DNA of 64,000 bases from Lentzea nigeriaca (GTDB taxonomy: Bacteria > Actinomycetota > Actinomycetes > Mycobacteriales > Pseudonocardiaceae). Under the pieces are notes generated by a model. That model was not told the origin of the DNA. It worked only from the letters and a program-made list of their open reading frames with translations, and searched no databases. Position numbers and translations under genes: made by a program. Of this stretch, positions 31,933 through 43,700 are shown piece by piece (within the stretch, counting starts at the first letter, position 1; the number at the start of each line of letters is the position of its first letter). The stretch is from assembly GCF_016907955.1 (NCBI RefSeq), contig NZ_JAFBCX010000009.1, positions 62,001 through 126,000 on the forward strand. The letters run 5' to 3'.

Positions 31933-34437
31933 CTATGAGACCTCAACCGGTGAGTCGGCGATCGTGGTGATCGCACCCGTGCTGCCGTCCACGGTGATCC
32001 GCTCGCCGGTCTTGATCCGCGTCACTGCCTCACGGACACCTACCACCGCGGGGATGCCGTACTCGCGGGCGACGACCGCGCCGTGCGAGTTCGCGCCGCC
32101 CATCTCCATCACGAGTCCGCCCGCCGTCAGGAACAACGGCGTCCAGCCCGGATCCGTCGACGGGGCGACGAGGATCTCGCCGGGTTCGAGGTGGGCGCCG
32201 ACCGGGTCCATCACGACTCGGGCGATGCCGGTGATCGTGCCCGCCGACGCCGGTGTGCCGACGAGGTCGCCCTCTGCGGCGACACCGTTGTGCACCGCTT
32301 CCGGTTCCGTGCCGTCCGACAGCAGCACGCGCGGGATGTGCCGGCGCCGCATCTCGCGGTCGTAGACCTCGCGGCGCCCCGCCACGAGCGAGCGCAGATC
32401 TCCTTGCGTGGAGCGCATTTCCTCGAAGTTCAGGAAGAACACGTCGTCGGCGTTGTCGAGGCGTCCATCCGCGACGAGCTGGGCGCCGACCTCGGTGATG
32501 CGCTTCCGCAGGGCACCGAACAGAGTGATGATCAGGTACTTCGGGTACTCCCGCAGACCGGCGAGCAACCTGGTGCGGCGCAACGCGAAGCGCACGAACC
32601 AGCCGCGGCCCCAGGCGCGCCGCGCCAGGGCCTCGATCATCACTTCGGCTTCGGCGGCGCCGCGGGCGAACACCACGTCCGGATGCGCGTTTTCATCGTC
32701 CAGGCGCAGGAAGTTCCGCACGACACCGATGACGTACGTCGGGTCGTCGGACCACCTGGGCAGGCCGAGGTCGATCTCCGCCACGGCCCGGTGGCCCCAC
32801 TTCGCGAGGAACTCGTCCAGGGCTGCGGGACGTTCACCGTTCTGGAACTGCTGCAGCGCAAAGGGATCGCGCTTGATCTCCTGCGCGAGGTCCCACATCG
32901 CCATGTCCATCTCGGTGGTGATGTTGTTCGGCAGGCCGCGCAGGATGGTCTGCAACTCCCCCGGCTTGGTCTTCACGACCTTGCTGACGAGCCCGAGCAG
33001 CGCGAACCCGACCAGTGCGGTCGGCGCGAGCCTCGGCAGCACCGGGACGGTGCATTGCCGCAGCGCCTGCTCGATCGAGAGGGTCGCGGCCTTGCCGAGG
33101 ATCTCCTGTTCCATCCCGAACGCGTTCCGCGCGGCCTTCTCCGGATCGGCCAGCGCCTTCATCACGGTGACCGGGGCGTGGAACCTCCGGGCGAGGCGCA
33201 GCACGCGCTTGATCGCAGGGGTCGGCGAGGAGGTCCTGATCGCGAAGCGCGGGTCGTCGAACAGGCCGCGCAGCACCTCCGACGAACGAGCCTCCATCAC
33301 CCCGAGCAGTCGCGTGACGAACTCGCGGCCGACCTTGCTCTGCAGAACTTTGGTGGCGTCGAAGAAAATCCTCTCACCAGCCTCCACATAGGACCTGCTC
33401 TTCGGGTCGCCGATCACGATCTCGAAGGCCGCCTTGGAGATCTCACGGAACGCCGCGCGTCCCATCGGCGTGATCGGGCGTTCGAGCCCCTGTGCGAGGC
33501 TGAAGCAGAAGTAGACGTGCGGGCCGCCGTCGTGGTTGTCCGGCAACGGGAACAGCGTCGTGATCGGCCGCGCCTGGGTGAGGTGCAGCTCGCCGTCGGC
33601 GTCGATCGCCCACTCGGTGTCCTGTGGCGTGCCGTAGTGCTGCTGCACCTTGCGGCCGAGGACGGCGAGCGCGTGGATCTGCCCGTCGGTCAGGCACGGT
33701 TCCTCGTTCTCGCCCACCTCGACGTGCTCGGTGCCGCCGCCGGGCAGCGAGCGGATGACGAACTTCTTGTCCCCCAGCCGCCTTTCGACGATCTCTGGCC
33801 CGTCGACGACGAAGTGGTCGGGGTTGACCGCACCTGACACGACCGCCTCGCCGAGGCCGGGGCTCGCGTCGATGACGATCTGGTCGCGCTTACCGGTGAC
33901 CGGGTTCGCCGTGAACATCACCCCGGAAACCGCGGACTGCACCATCCGTTGCACGACAACGGCGAGGTACGTCGTGGTGTGGTCGATGCCGTTCGTTTCG
34001 CGGTAGCTGACCGCGCGGTCGGTCCACAGCGACGCCCAGCAACGCCGTACGGCGTCGACCACGGCGTCCTCACCGACAACGTTGAGGAACGTGTCCTGCT
34101 GGCCCGCGAAGCTCGCGAACGGCAGGTCCTCGGCCGTCGCGCTGGACCGCACCGCGACCGGGGTGCCGTCGCCGAGCTTGTGGTACTCGGCGACGATCGC
34201 GTCCCGGATCTCCTGTGGCACAGCGGTTTCGAGCAACGTCCTGCGAGCGTTCTCCGGAGTCGTGCTCGCCAGCTCGTCGGCCGCCGCTACGGCGCGGTAG
34301 GCGTCCGTGGTGACGCAGAAGCCCTGCGGCACCGGCAGTCCCGCCCTGGTGAGCTCCCCCAGGTTCGCGGCCTTGCCTCCCACGATGGCGAGCATCGTGC
34401 CGTCGATGGCCTCGAAATCCACACAGTAGGCGTCCAT
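31933..34437 (-). CDS. PEP synthase/rifampin-phosphotransferase-type enzyme
   Basis: Dikinase-type phosphotransferase of 834 residues. The N-terminal ATP-grasp has VGGKAANLGEL, VAVRSSATAEDLPFASFAGQ and CWASLWTDRAVSYR. The central variable domain includes YLIITLFGALRKR and DDVFFLNFEEM. The C-terminal swivelling domain has the phospho-His in GGANSHGAVVAREYGIP. The same three-domain layout is found in rifampin phosphotransferases and in PEP synthases lacking the PEP-binding barrel. Here the terminal barrel is absent, favouring an Rph-like small-molecule kinase. The true acceptor is unknown. The start is at ATG 34437. Confidence 0.85.
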   Translation of the reverse strand: MDAYCVDFEAIDGTMLAIVGGKAANLGELTRAGLPVPQGFCVTTDAYRAVAAADELASTTPENARRTLLETAVPQEIRDAIVAEYHKLGDGTPVAVRSSATAEDLPFASFAGQQDTFLNVVGEDAVVDAVRRCWASLWTDRAVSYRETNGIDHTTTYLAVVVQRMVQSAVSGVMFTANPVTGKRDQIVIDASPGLGEAVVSGAVNPDHFVVDGPEIVERRLGDKKFVIRSLPGGGTEHVEVGENEEPCLTDGQIHALAVLGRKVQQHYGTPQDTEWAIDADGELHLTQARPITTLFPLPDNHDGGPHVYFCFSLAQGLERPITPMGRAAFREISKAAFEIVIGDPKSRSYVEAGERIFFDATKVLQSKVGREFVTRLLGVMEARSSEVLRGLFDDPRFAIRTSSPTPAIKRVLRLARRFHAPVTVMKALADPEKAARNAFGMEQEILGKAATLSIEQALRQCTVPVLPRLAPTALVGFALLGLVSKVVKTKPGELQTILRGLPNNITTEMDMAMWDLAQEIKRDPFALQQFQNGERPAALDEFLAKWGHRAVAEIDLGLPRWSDDPTYVIGVVRNFLRLDDENAHPDVVFARGAAEAEVMIEALARRAWGRGWFVRFALRRTRLLAGLREYPKYLIITLFGALRKRITEVGAQLVADGRLDNADDVFFLNFEEMRSTQGDLRSLVAGRREVYDREMRRRHIPRVLLSDGTEPEAVHNGVAAEGDLVGTPASAGTITGIARVVMDPVGAHLEPGEILVAPSTDPGWTPLFLTAGGLVMEMGGANSHGAVVAREYGIPAVVGVREAVTRIKTGERITVDGSTGAITTIADSPVEVS

Positions 34438-34488
34438 GAAGCTGAGGCTACGACCGTCCGGCCAAAAACTCAACACGTGATGAATAAA

Positions 34489-35328
34489 TCACTCGCGTGG
34501 GGTGAACGCCCTGATCAGCGCGGCGATCTCGACGAGGTCCTCCTCCAGCGCGAAGTGGCCGGTGTCGAACAGGCACAGCTGGGCGTCGGGCAGGTCCCGC
34601 AGGTAGGCCTTGGCCCCGGCCTCGATGAAGAACGGGTCGCCGCGCCCCCACGTGATCAGCGTCGGCGGCTGGTGTTCACGCAGGTAGGCCTGCCATTCCG
34701 GGTACTTGGCGACGTTGGTGTGGTAGTCGAGGGCGAGGTCGATCTGCGGTTGTGGGCGCAGGTCGAGGTAGTGCTGGTCGAGGGTCCACGTGTCGGGCGA
34801 GATCGCCTCGGGGTCCCGGACGCCCTCGAGGTAGCCGAACTTCGTGTACTCCAGCGCGAGCATGTCGCGGGCGGCCTGCGGGTCGCGGTTGGCGATGAAG
34901 CCCTTGGCGAGCCCCGACAGGCCGTCCTCGTAGGCGTTGCCGTTCTGGACGATCAGCCCCTTGATCCACTCGGGGTGGCGCGTCGCGATGCGGAAGCCGA
35001 CCGGGGCGCCGAAGTCGAAGACGTACATCGAGAAACCCGTGAAGCCGATGGTTTCCAGGAACTTCTCGATCGTGTCCGCGAGGAAGTCGAACGTGTAGTG
35101 CGGGTTGCCGGGAACCTCGGTGTGGCCCGAGCCGGGATTGTCGGGCGCGACGATGTGGAAGTCGTCCTTGAGCTCCTCGATGAGCCGCGCGTACTGGTGC
35201 GAGGCGGACGGGAAGCCGTGCAGCAGCAGGAGTTTGGGCGCGTCCGGGTCGCCCGCCTCCCGGTAGAAGACCTTGATCCCGTCCACGTCCGCGTGCCGAT
35301 GCCTGGTCACATGTGTCTTTGACGTCAT
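34489..35328 (-). CDS. Alpha/beta hydrolase with Asp nucleophile (epoxide hydrolase/haloalkane dehalogenase-like)
   Basis: The protein is 279 residues. The oxyanion motif is LLLLHGFPSASHQYA. The nucleophile elbow VFDFGAPVGF carries Asp rather than Ser, as in epoxide hydrolases and haloalkane dehalogenases. ITWGRGDPFF supplies the acid region and the terminal DTGHFALEE the His. It is divergent from a CGNR-type regulator, with a perfect palindrome between the two. The natural substrate cannot be inferred. Confidence 0.9.
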   Translation of the reverse strand: MTSKTHVTRHRHADVDGIKVFYREAGDPDAPKLLLLHGFPSASHQYARLIEELKDDFHIVAPDNPGSGHTEVPGNPHYTFDFLADTIEKFLETIGFTGFSMYVFDFGAPVGFRIATRHPEWIKGLIVQNGNAYEDGLSGLAKGFIANRDPQAARDMLALEYTKFGYLEGVRDPEAISPDTWTLDQHYLDLRPQPQIDLALDYHTNVAKYPEWQAYLREHQPPTLITWGRGDPFFIEAGAKAYLRDLPDAQLCLFDTGHFALEEDLVEIAALIRAFTPRE

Positions 35329-35332
35329 GACG

Positions 35333-35345
35333 CATTAGACTAATG
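35333..35345. promoter_or_regulatory. Operator-like palindrome CATTAGACTAATG
   Basis: A perfect 13-bp palindrome with a central A, in the 45-bp gap between the divergent hydrolase and CGNR genes. It sits five bases before the hydrolase start and about 28 bases before the regulator start, so a bound protein could block both. AT-rich relative to its surroundings. Confidence 0.6.
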
Positions 35346-35373
35346 GGTACTTCGCGTGATGTACAGTTAGTTC

Positions 35374-35832
35374 GTGCTCGCGATCGACTTCGTCAACACG
35401 CTGACGTCCGAGGGCGACCGCTTGGAGGAGTGGTCGTCGTCGCAGGGTTTGCCCTGGTCGGAGAACTTGAGAGAGCTGCGCGGCCACGTCGAGGCAGCGG
35501 TGCTCGCAGCGCGGGACGGCCTCGAACCGGACCTGGCGCCGTTGAACGCGGCGTTGCGCGGCGCCCCGGCGTACGACGTGCTGACCTGGTCCGGTGCCGT
35601 GGAGGTGTCGCGGGAGCGGGAGGGTGACGAGGTCGCGCGGGCGCTCGCGGTCCTGGCGGGCGCGGCGGCGGAGCTGCTGGCGTCACCGGCCGTGCGGAAG
35701 GTGAAGACGTGTGAGGCGCCGGGGTGCCGGCTGCTGTTCCTGCCCGCGCATCCGCGACGCCGGTGGTGTGATCCCGCGACGTGCGGGAACCGGGTGCGGG
35801 TGGCGCGGTACTACCAGCGGCACAAGGACTAG
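35374..35832 (+). CDS. CGNR zinc-finger (ABATE-type) transcription factor
   Basis: The protein is 152 residues. The N-terminal ABATE-like ligand domain opens with LAIDFVNTLTSEGD. The C-terminal zinc-binding helical motif contains CEAPGCRLLFLP and RRWCDPATCGNRVR, i.e. the CGNR signature followed by a basic helix. Such proteins are thought to be stress-related DNA-binding regulators. The GTG start at 35374 lies in a compact divergent promoter with the hydrolase gene, making autoregulation and control of the hydrolase likely. Confidence 0.88.
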   Translation: MLAIDFVNTLTSEGDRLEEWSSSQGLPWSENLRELRGHVEAAVLAARDGLEPDLAPLNAALRGAPAYDVLTWSGAVEVSREREGDEVARALAVLAGAAAELLASPAVRKVKTCEAPGCRLLFLPAHPRRRWCDPATCGNRVRVARYYQRHKD

Positions 35833-35850
35833 CGGCGCACCCAGTCCGGG

Positions 35851-36109
35851 AGCTTGATCGTGACGCCTGCGGTGCGTCCACTCGCGTCGCGGCACCCCAA
35901 GCTGCGGATCGACATGAGACGACCAGGTCGAGGTCATCCACAATGGACGCGTCGACGTCAGCTACGTGAGGCTGCCGGTCCCCACGGCGGGACGGCGCTG
36001 TTCACCGAGCCGCGCGTGGCCGTGCTGCCGGCGACACATCGCTGGCGTGGGCCGAACACCGGCACACGCCATTCATCACCGAGTTCAGCGCGATTGCCCA
36101 GCAGGTGTG
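35851..36109 (+). pseudogene. Frameshifted remnant of a LysR-family regulator
   Basis: Successive frames reconstruct a LysR substrate-binding domain: SLIVTPAVRPLASRHPKLRI, then after a frame change DDQVEVIHNGRVDVSYVRLP, then after another ALFTEPRVAVLPATHRW, and finally TPFITEFSAIAQQV before TGA at 36107-36109, which matches a LysR C-terminus. The helix-turn-helix half is absent and there is an internal deletion. Codon bias is still typical of the genome, so decay looks recent. The tail overlaps the next minus-strand gene. Confidence 0.72.
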
Positions 36110-36636
36110 AAGACGAAGCTGTCGCGGAACCCGCCATCGCCCCGCCGCGTCGCCATCAGCCGCAGCTCCGGCATGAAGTGGAAGAACACGAGCGACCCCG
36201 ACCGGTCCGGATAGCCGAGCGTCTTCGAGTACTTGGGATTGGTGCCGCCCAACCACAACGGCGGCTCGCCGTACTCCGCGATCACGTCGTCCAGCACGCA
36301 GTCCGACTCCCCCAGCACACCGGGAATCCGGCTGTCCGCGTCCAGCGACAACCAGCCCTGCCGATGCGCCAGATCCGCGTACACCGACGCCATGACGTCC
36401 TCGCTGCGGTGGCCGAGCACGTCGTGCACGGCGCCGCTCACCATCGCCGCGTTGGCCGCGCCCCGCTTCACCAGCGCGTCGAGCTCGGCCTGCCAGCGGT
36501 CCGTGCGGTCGTCGGCGAACGCCAGCGCGTCGAGGAGGGTGAGGATCACCGGCTCGCCGCCGTACATGCCGGGACGGCGGACAGCGGCGTTGAGCTGGCC
36601 GAGCAGGTAACCGCGTAAGTCGTCGAACGAGCGCAT
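36085..36636 (-). CDS. Conserved-looking protein of unknown function
   Basis: The protein is 183 residues and I recognise no family. It begins MRSFDDLRGYLLGQLNAAVR, includes RRPGMYGGEPVILTLLDALA and a C-terminal strand-rich part (SGSLVFFHFMPELRLMATRR, FVFTPAG). It has no signal peptide and no membrane segment. It is downstream of nrdJ on the same strand but separated by a strong terminator, so it needs its own promoter. Its 3' end overlaps the LysR remnant, suggesting it may have been brought next to it by rearrangement. Confidence 0.7.
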   Translation of the reverse strand: MRSFDDLRGYLLGQLNAAVRRPGMYGGEPVILTLLDALAFADDRTDRWQAELDALVKRGAANAAMVSGAVHDVLGHRSEDVMASVYADLAHRQGWLSLDADSRIPGVLGESDCVLDDVIAEYGEPPLWLGGTNPKYSKTLGYPDRSGSLVFFHFMPELRLMATRRGDGGFRDSFVFTPAGQSR

Positions 36637-36656
36637 CTCTCTCCCTGCGGCAACAA

Positions 36657-36689
36657 GAAAGGAGCGGCCAGGAGATGGCCGCTCCTTTC
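36657..36689 (-). terminator. Terminator of the nrdR-nrdJ operon
   Basis: GAAAGGAGCGGCCA (36657-36670) and TGGCCGCTCCTTTC (36676-36689) form a perfect 14-bp stem with a 5-base loop just after the nrdJ stop. Further complementarity (AACAA/TTGTT) lies outside the stem. On the minus strand CTTTCTTGTT follows. Confidence 0.8.
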
Positions 36690-36700
36690 CCGTTGTTCTA

Positions 36701-39523
<2,823 letters not shown>

Positions 39524-39587
39524 GGTGGATCTCCCTCGTGCTGGTGCGTAGACAAAAGGCTGGTTCGCGCGCGTCAGTGCGCGCGCA

Positions 39588-40064
39588 TCATTGCTCTGGC
39601 TGTTCGGAGGCCGCTCGAGCCCGAGCAGTGCGAAGATCAAGAATTTCCTTCTCGAAGTCCTCGACGGACGAGAAGGACCTGTAGACGCTCGCGAAGCGCA
39701 GGTAGGCGACTTCGTCGAGCTCGCGCAGGGGGCCGAGAATGGCGAGGCCCACCTCGTGACTCGGGATTTCCGCACATCCCGTCGACCGGATCGACTCTTC
39801 CACTCGCTGGGCGAGCTGCTGGAACGCGTCCTCGTCGACCGGGCGGCCCTGGCACGCCCTGCGCACCCCGACAACGACCTTGTCGCGGCTGAACGGCTCC
39901 GTCACCCCGGAGCGCTTGACCACGGCGAGGACCGCCTCCTCGACCGTGGTGAACCGGCGGCTGCAGCTGTTGCAGGAGCGACGACGACGGATCACCTGTC
40001 CCTCGTCGACCTCACGGGAGTCGACCACCCGTGAGTCCGAATGACGGCAAAACGGACACCGCAC
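39588..40064 (-). CDS. nrdR: Transcriptional repressor NrdR
   Basis: The 158-residue zinc-ribbon/ATP-cone repressor senses ATP/dATP and controls ribonucleotide reductase genes. Zinc ligands are C3, C6, C31 and C34 (CPFC, CNSC). The ATP-cone spans about 45-140 and includes [19 protein letters not shown] and the [15 protein letters not shown] motif. The GTG start at 40064 has GGGAGGGG upstream. It is the first gene of nrdR-nrdJ, with a matching operator in its upstream region. Confidence 0.97.
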   Translation of the reverse strand: MRCPFCRHSDSRVVDSREVDEGQVIRRRRSCNSCSRRFTTVEEAVLAVVKRSGVTEPFSRDKVVVGVRRACQGRPVDEDAFQQLAQRVEESIRSTGCAEIPSHEVGLAILGPLRELDEVAYLRFASVYRSFSSVEDFEKEILDLRTARARAASEQPEQ

Positions 40065-40356
40065 GCCTGTTCACCCCTCCCCGGCGCAGCACCCGCCGCA
40101 GCAGCCACACGAGGTCGGGTTACCCACAACCTGTGGACTACTTACAACGGTGTAACCACTAGATGTAGGGGTAGAACCTAGATCGCAACGCAAGAGGTTG
40201 CAACTCGACACGGCGTGTCGGGCGACACTCGGATGGAGGAATCGGAGGTGAACTGCGAGTACTACGCACCGACACCAGCGCGTGACCGATGAGCAACCTC
40301 AGCGACCCCCATCCGCGTGATATTCCTGTGACACGTCACTCGGGTGGCGCAACGAG
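40065..40356. other. Divergent promoter region of nrdR and a secreted-protein gene
   Basis: About 290 bp without a gene. Apart from the NrdR box it holds two short palindromes: CCACA-ACC-TGTGG (near 40124) and TTACA-ACGG-TGTAA (near 40142). A GATCGCAACG stretch beyond them shows nothing further that I can interpret. Confidence 0.5.
40156..40171 (-). promoter_or_regulatory. Candidate NrdR box
   Basis: On the minus strand the site reads CCCCTACATCTAGTGG, matching the known NrdR consensus acaCwAtATaTwGtgt at the C, T, A, AT, TAG and TG positions. It is about 92 bp upstream of nrdR. A weaker ATCTAG-containing site lies 19 bp further upstream (around 40178). Confidence 0.55.
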
Positions 40357-40791
40357 ATGAGGGAGATCGTCTTGGGGTCTGGGGTGAAGAGGGCTGCGCT
40401 GCTGGCCCTGCTGGTGGCCGCGAGCGGCGCACCGGCACCTGCGGCACAAGCCGTCACGGCAACGGCGACCGCGAAGTGTACTGAGGGAACCTTCAGCGGC
40501 AGGTTCACGCTGACCTACGACATGGGCACCGACTACCGGCTGCGCAAGGGCAGGGGTGCGGCCGGTCCGTACATCGCCGACACCGGAGCGATGCACGTCC
40601 AGGTCCACCACCGCGTCGGCACGGCGCAGACCACGCTGCTCACGCGGTCGAAGTCCGGGCTGAGGTCGGACGAGGCCGCCGAGGTGCCGGTCGAGGGCAC
40701 GAGGGTGCCGCGTTCGGGTCGTGCCTGGGTCGAGGTGACGTTCGCCGACCGCGGCGGCGAGAAGTGCACGGCTGAGGCGGACCTGCGCTGA
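40357..40791 (+). CDS. Small secreted protein of unknown function
   Basis: The protein is up to 144 residues. The N-terminal signal has the hydrophobic core AALLALLVAASGA and a cleavage region near AAQA. Starts at ATG 40357, TTG 40372 (AGGGAG before it) or GTG 40384 are all possible. The mature domain has two cysteines, KCTEGTFSGRFTLTYDMGT and EKCTAEADLR near the end, suggesting a single disulfide beta-sandwich. It is translationally coupled to the SARP regulator: its last four bases overlap the proposed CTG start of that gene. Confidence 0.75.
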   Translation: MREIVLGSGVKRAALLALLVAASGAPAPAAQAVTATATAKCTEGTFSGRFTLTYDMGTDYRLRKGRGAAGPYIADTGAMHVQVHHRVGTAQTTLLTRSKSGLRSDEAAEVPVEGTRVPRSGRAWVEVTFADRGGEKCTAEADLR

Positions 40792-43700
40792 GGTACCTCC
40801 TGCTCGGACCGGTCACGGTCCTCGGTCCGGCCGGGCCGGTGCGCCCGGCCGGGCAGAAGCAGGCGTCGGTGCTGGCGGCGTTGCTGCTCAGCCCCGGCCG
40901 GGTCGTGCCGGAGGACCGGCTGATAGACCTGACCTGGGGCGAGCAGGCGCCGCGCAGCGCCCGCGGACGGCTGCAGGTGCACGTGTCCGACCTGCGCAAG
41001 CTGCTCGGCGCCGACGTGATCACGCGCGCCGCGTCCGGCTACTCGATCGAGGTCGCGCCCGGCGAACGCGACGTCGACCTGTTCGACGACGCCGTCGCCC
41101 ACGCCAGGACGCTGACCGGTGAGGCCGCCATCGCGCGGCTGCGCGAGGCACTCGCGTTGTGGACAGGCACGCCGCTGGACGGCGTGAGCGACGAGCTGGC
41201 CGAGCTGGAACGCCCGGCGCTGGTCGAACGACGGCTCGCGGTCGTCGAGGAGCTGCACGAGCTCCAGATCGCCGAGGGGCACCACGCGGAAGCGGTCGGC
41301 GGCCTGCGCAAGCTCGTCGACGAGCACCCGTATCGCGAACGGCTGCGCGCGGCGCTGATGCTCGCGCTGCACCGGTGTGGACGGACCGCGGAGGCGCTGG
41401 AGGTCTACTCGCAGGGACACGAACTGCTGGTGTCCGAGCTCGGCATCGAGCCGGGACAGGCGCTGCGGGACGCGCAGCAGCGCGTGCTGCGTGGCGAGGA
41501 CCGGGCACCCGCCCTGGCGTTCACCGAGATCCGTCCCGCCGAACTCCCTTTGGCCGCACGGGGTTTCGCTGGGCGCGCCGCCGAGCTCGCCGCGCTGGAG
41601 GACGGCGAGGACGGCGTGTGGCTGATCACCGGCACCGCCGGTGTCGGGAAGACCGCGCTCGCCGTGCGGTGGGCGCACGCGGCTCGCGACCGCTATCCCG
41701 ACGGGCAGCTGTACGTGAACCTGCGCGGGTTCGACGCCGACGACGAACCGCTCAGCCCGACCGCCGCGCTGGCGCAGCTGTTGCGCGCACTCGGTGCCGC
41801 ACCGTCCGAATCGGACGACCAAAGTGGACTGTTCCGGTCGTTGCTGGCGGACCGGAAGGCGTTGGTGGTGCTGGACAACGCACGGGACGCCGCCCAGGTG
41901 CTGCCGCTCCTGCCGTCGTCCGGACGCGTGCTGGTGACCAGCAGGCATCGGCTGAGCGACCTGGTCGCCCGCACCGGTGCGCGCACGATCACCCTGGCTC
42001 AGCTCCCGGAACAGGACTCGCACGCGCTGCTCGTCTCGGCGCTCGGCGCGGATCGCGTGGCCGCCGAACCCGCTGCCGCCGCCGAGCTGGCCGAGGTGTG
42101 CGGGCACCACCCGCTGGCGTTGCGGATCGCCGCGGCCAACGTGGGCACGAGCATCGCCTCAGCGGTCGCGGAGCTGCGCGCCGATCCGCTGCTGGCTTTC
42201 GACGGCGCGGAGCAAAGCGCGGTCGCCACGGCGTTCTCCGTGTCCTACCAAGCACTTCCTGCCGATCAGCAGCGGCTGTTCCGGCTGCTCGGGGTCGTGC
42301 CTGGTCCGGACTTCACACCGCACGACGCGGCCGCGCTGCTCGGCTCCGACGCCGGCGTGGCGACGCGGTTGCTGCGCGGTCTGAGTGCCGCGAACCTGGT
42401 CGAGGCGCATGCGCCGGGCCGCTACCGGTTCCACGACCTGGTGCGCCGCTACGCCGAGGAACGCTCGGAGAGCGAGGAGACCACGCCCGCGTGGGAGAGG
42501 TTGTTCGCCGGCTACCTCGCGACCGCCGACGCGGCCGTGGCGGAGCTGGGCAAGCGGGTCGTGTCGCTGCCTCGCGACGACGAACCGGCTCAGAGCCCTG
42601 TGCGGTTCGCGACCAGCGCGGAAGCCGTGGCGTGGCTGGACCTCGAGGCGCCCAACCTGGTCGCGGCGTTGCGGCGGGCCGCGGTGACGGGCCCGCGCCC
42701 GCAGGTCTGGTACCTGGCCGACGCGGTGCGGCGGTTCTTCCACGACCACGGCAGGCGCGCGGAGTGGCTGGAGCTCGCGTCGGTGCTGTTGCCTGCGGCC
42801 AGGCGGCACGGGGCACACGCCGCGGAAGCGTTGCTGCGCCTGACGATGGGCGGCGCCGCCTTCCGCGAGGGACGGCACACCGACGGCGTCGCGCACACCG
42901 AGGAGGCGGCGCGGGCCAGCAGAACGTGCGGCTGGCGCGAGTGCGAGGCGACGGCCGTGTCGAACCTCGGGTCGATGCTGGACTGGACGGGCAGGCTCGC
43001 CGAGGCGGTCGAGCACAGCCAGCGCGCGATCGAGCTGTTCCGCGAGCTCGGCAACCCGTCGGGCGAGAGTCATGCGCTGAACTCATTGAGCTGTCACTAC
43101 CGGCAGCTCGGCAGGCTGACCGAGGCCAGGAAGTGCCTCGACGAGTCGGTCCGGTTGTGTCGCAAGGATTCTCTCGCTTTCTGGGAGGCCGCCAACCTGG
43201 CGGACCTGGGGGCGGTGCTGCTGGCGCTCGGCGACGTCGCGGACGCCGAGTACACGCTGCTGCTCGCGCTGGAGTCGTTCCGCGAACAGGGTTCCCGCTT
43301 CGGTGAGGCGACCGCGCTCAGCGGGCTGTGCGCCGTGCACCTGACCCGTGACGACCACGACACGGCCCGCCGGACCGCCGCCGAAGCGCTGGAGTGCGCC
43401 CGGCAGGACGGCGACCAGCAGGCCGAGGCGGTCGCGTTGATCTGGCTGGGCCGCGCGACATCCGAACGCGAACACCTGGTGCGAGCGTTGGAGATCGCCA
43501 CGCGGTCCGGCCTGCGCGGCCTGGAGGCGGAAGCGTCCGCCGCGCTCGCCCACGTCCTCGCCGGGACCGATCCGGCGGCGGCGCGACCGCACGCGACCGC
43601 TGCCCTCGACGTGGCACGAGCAGGCGGGTTCCGGCTCCTGGAGGCGGAGGCCCTGCTCGCCGTCGCCGCCGTGGAGGCTGCCTCTGGTGAAGGCGCGCAG

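Noticed and set aside
39524-39587. Possible cobalamin riboswitch before nrdJ
   Set aside because: The nrdR-nrdJ gap is only 64 bp, too short for a B12 riboswitch, and no conserved box is visible. The region upstream of nrdR does not show one either.
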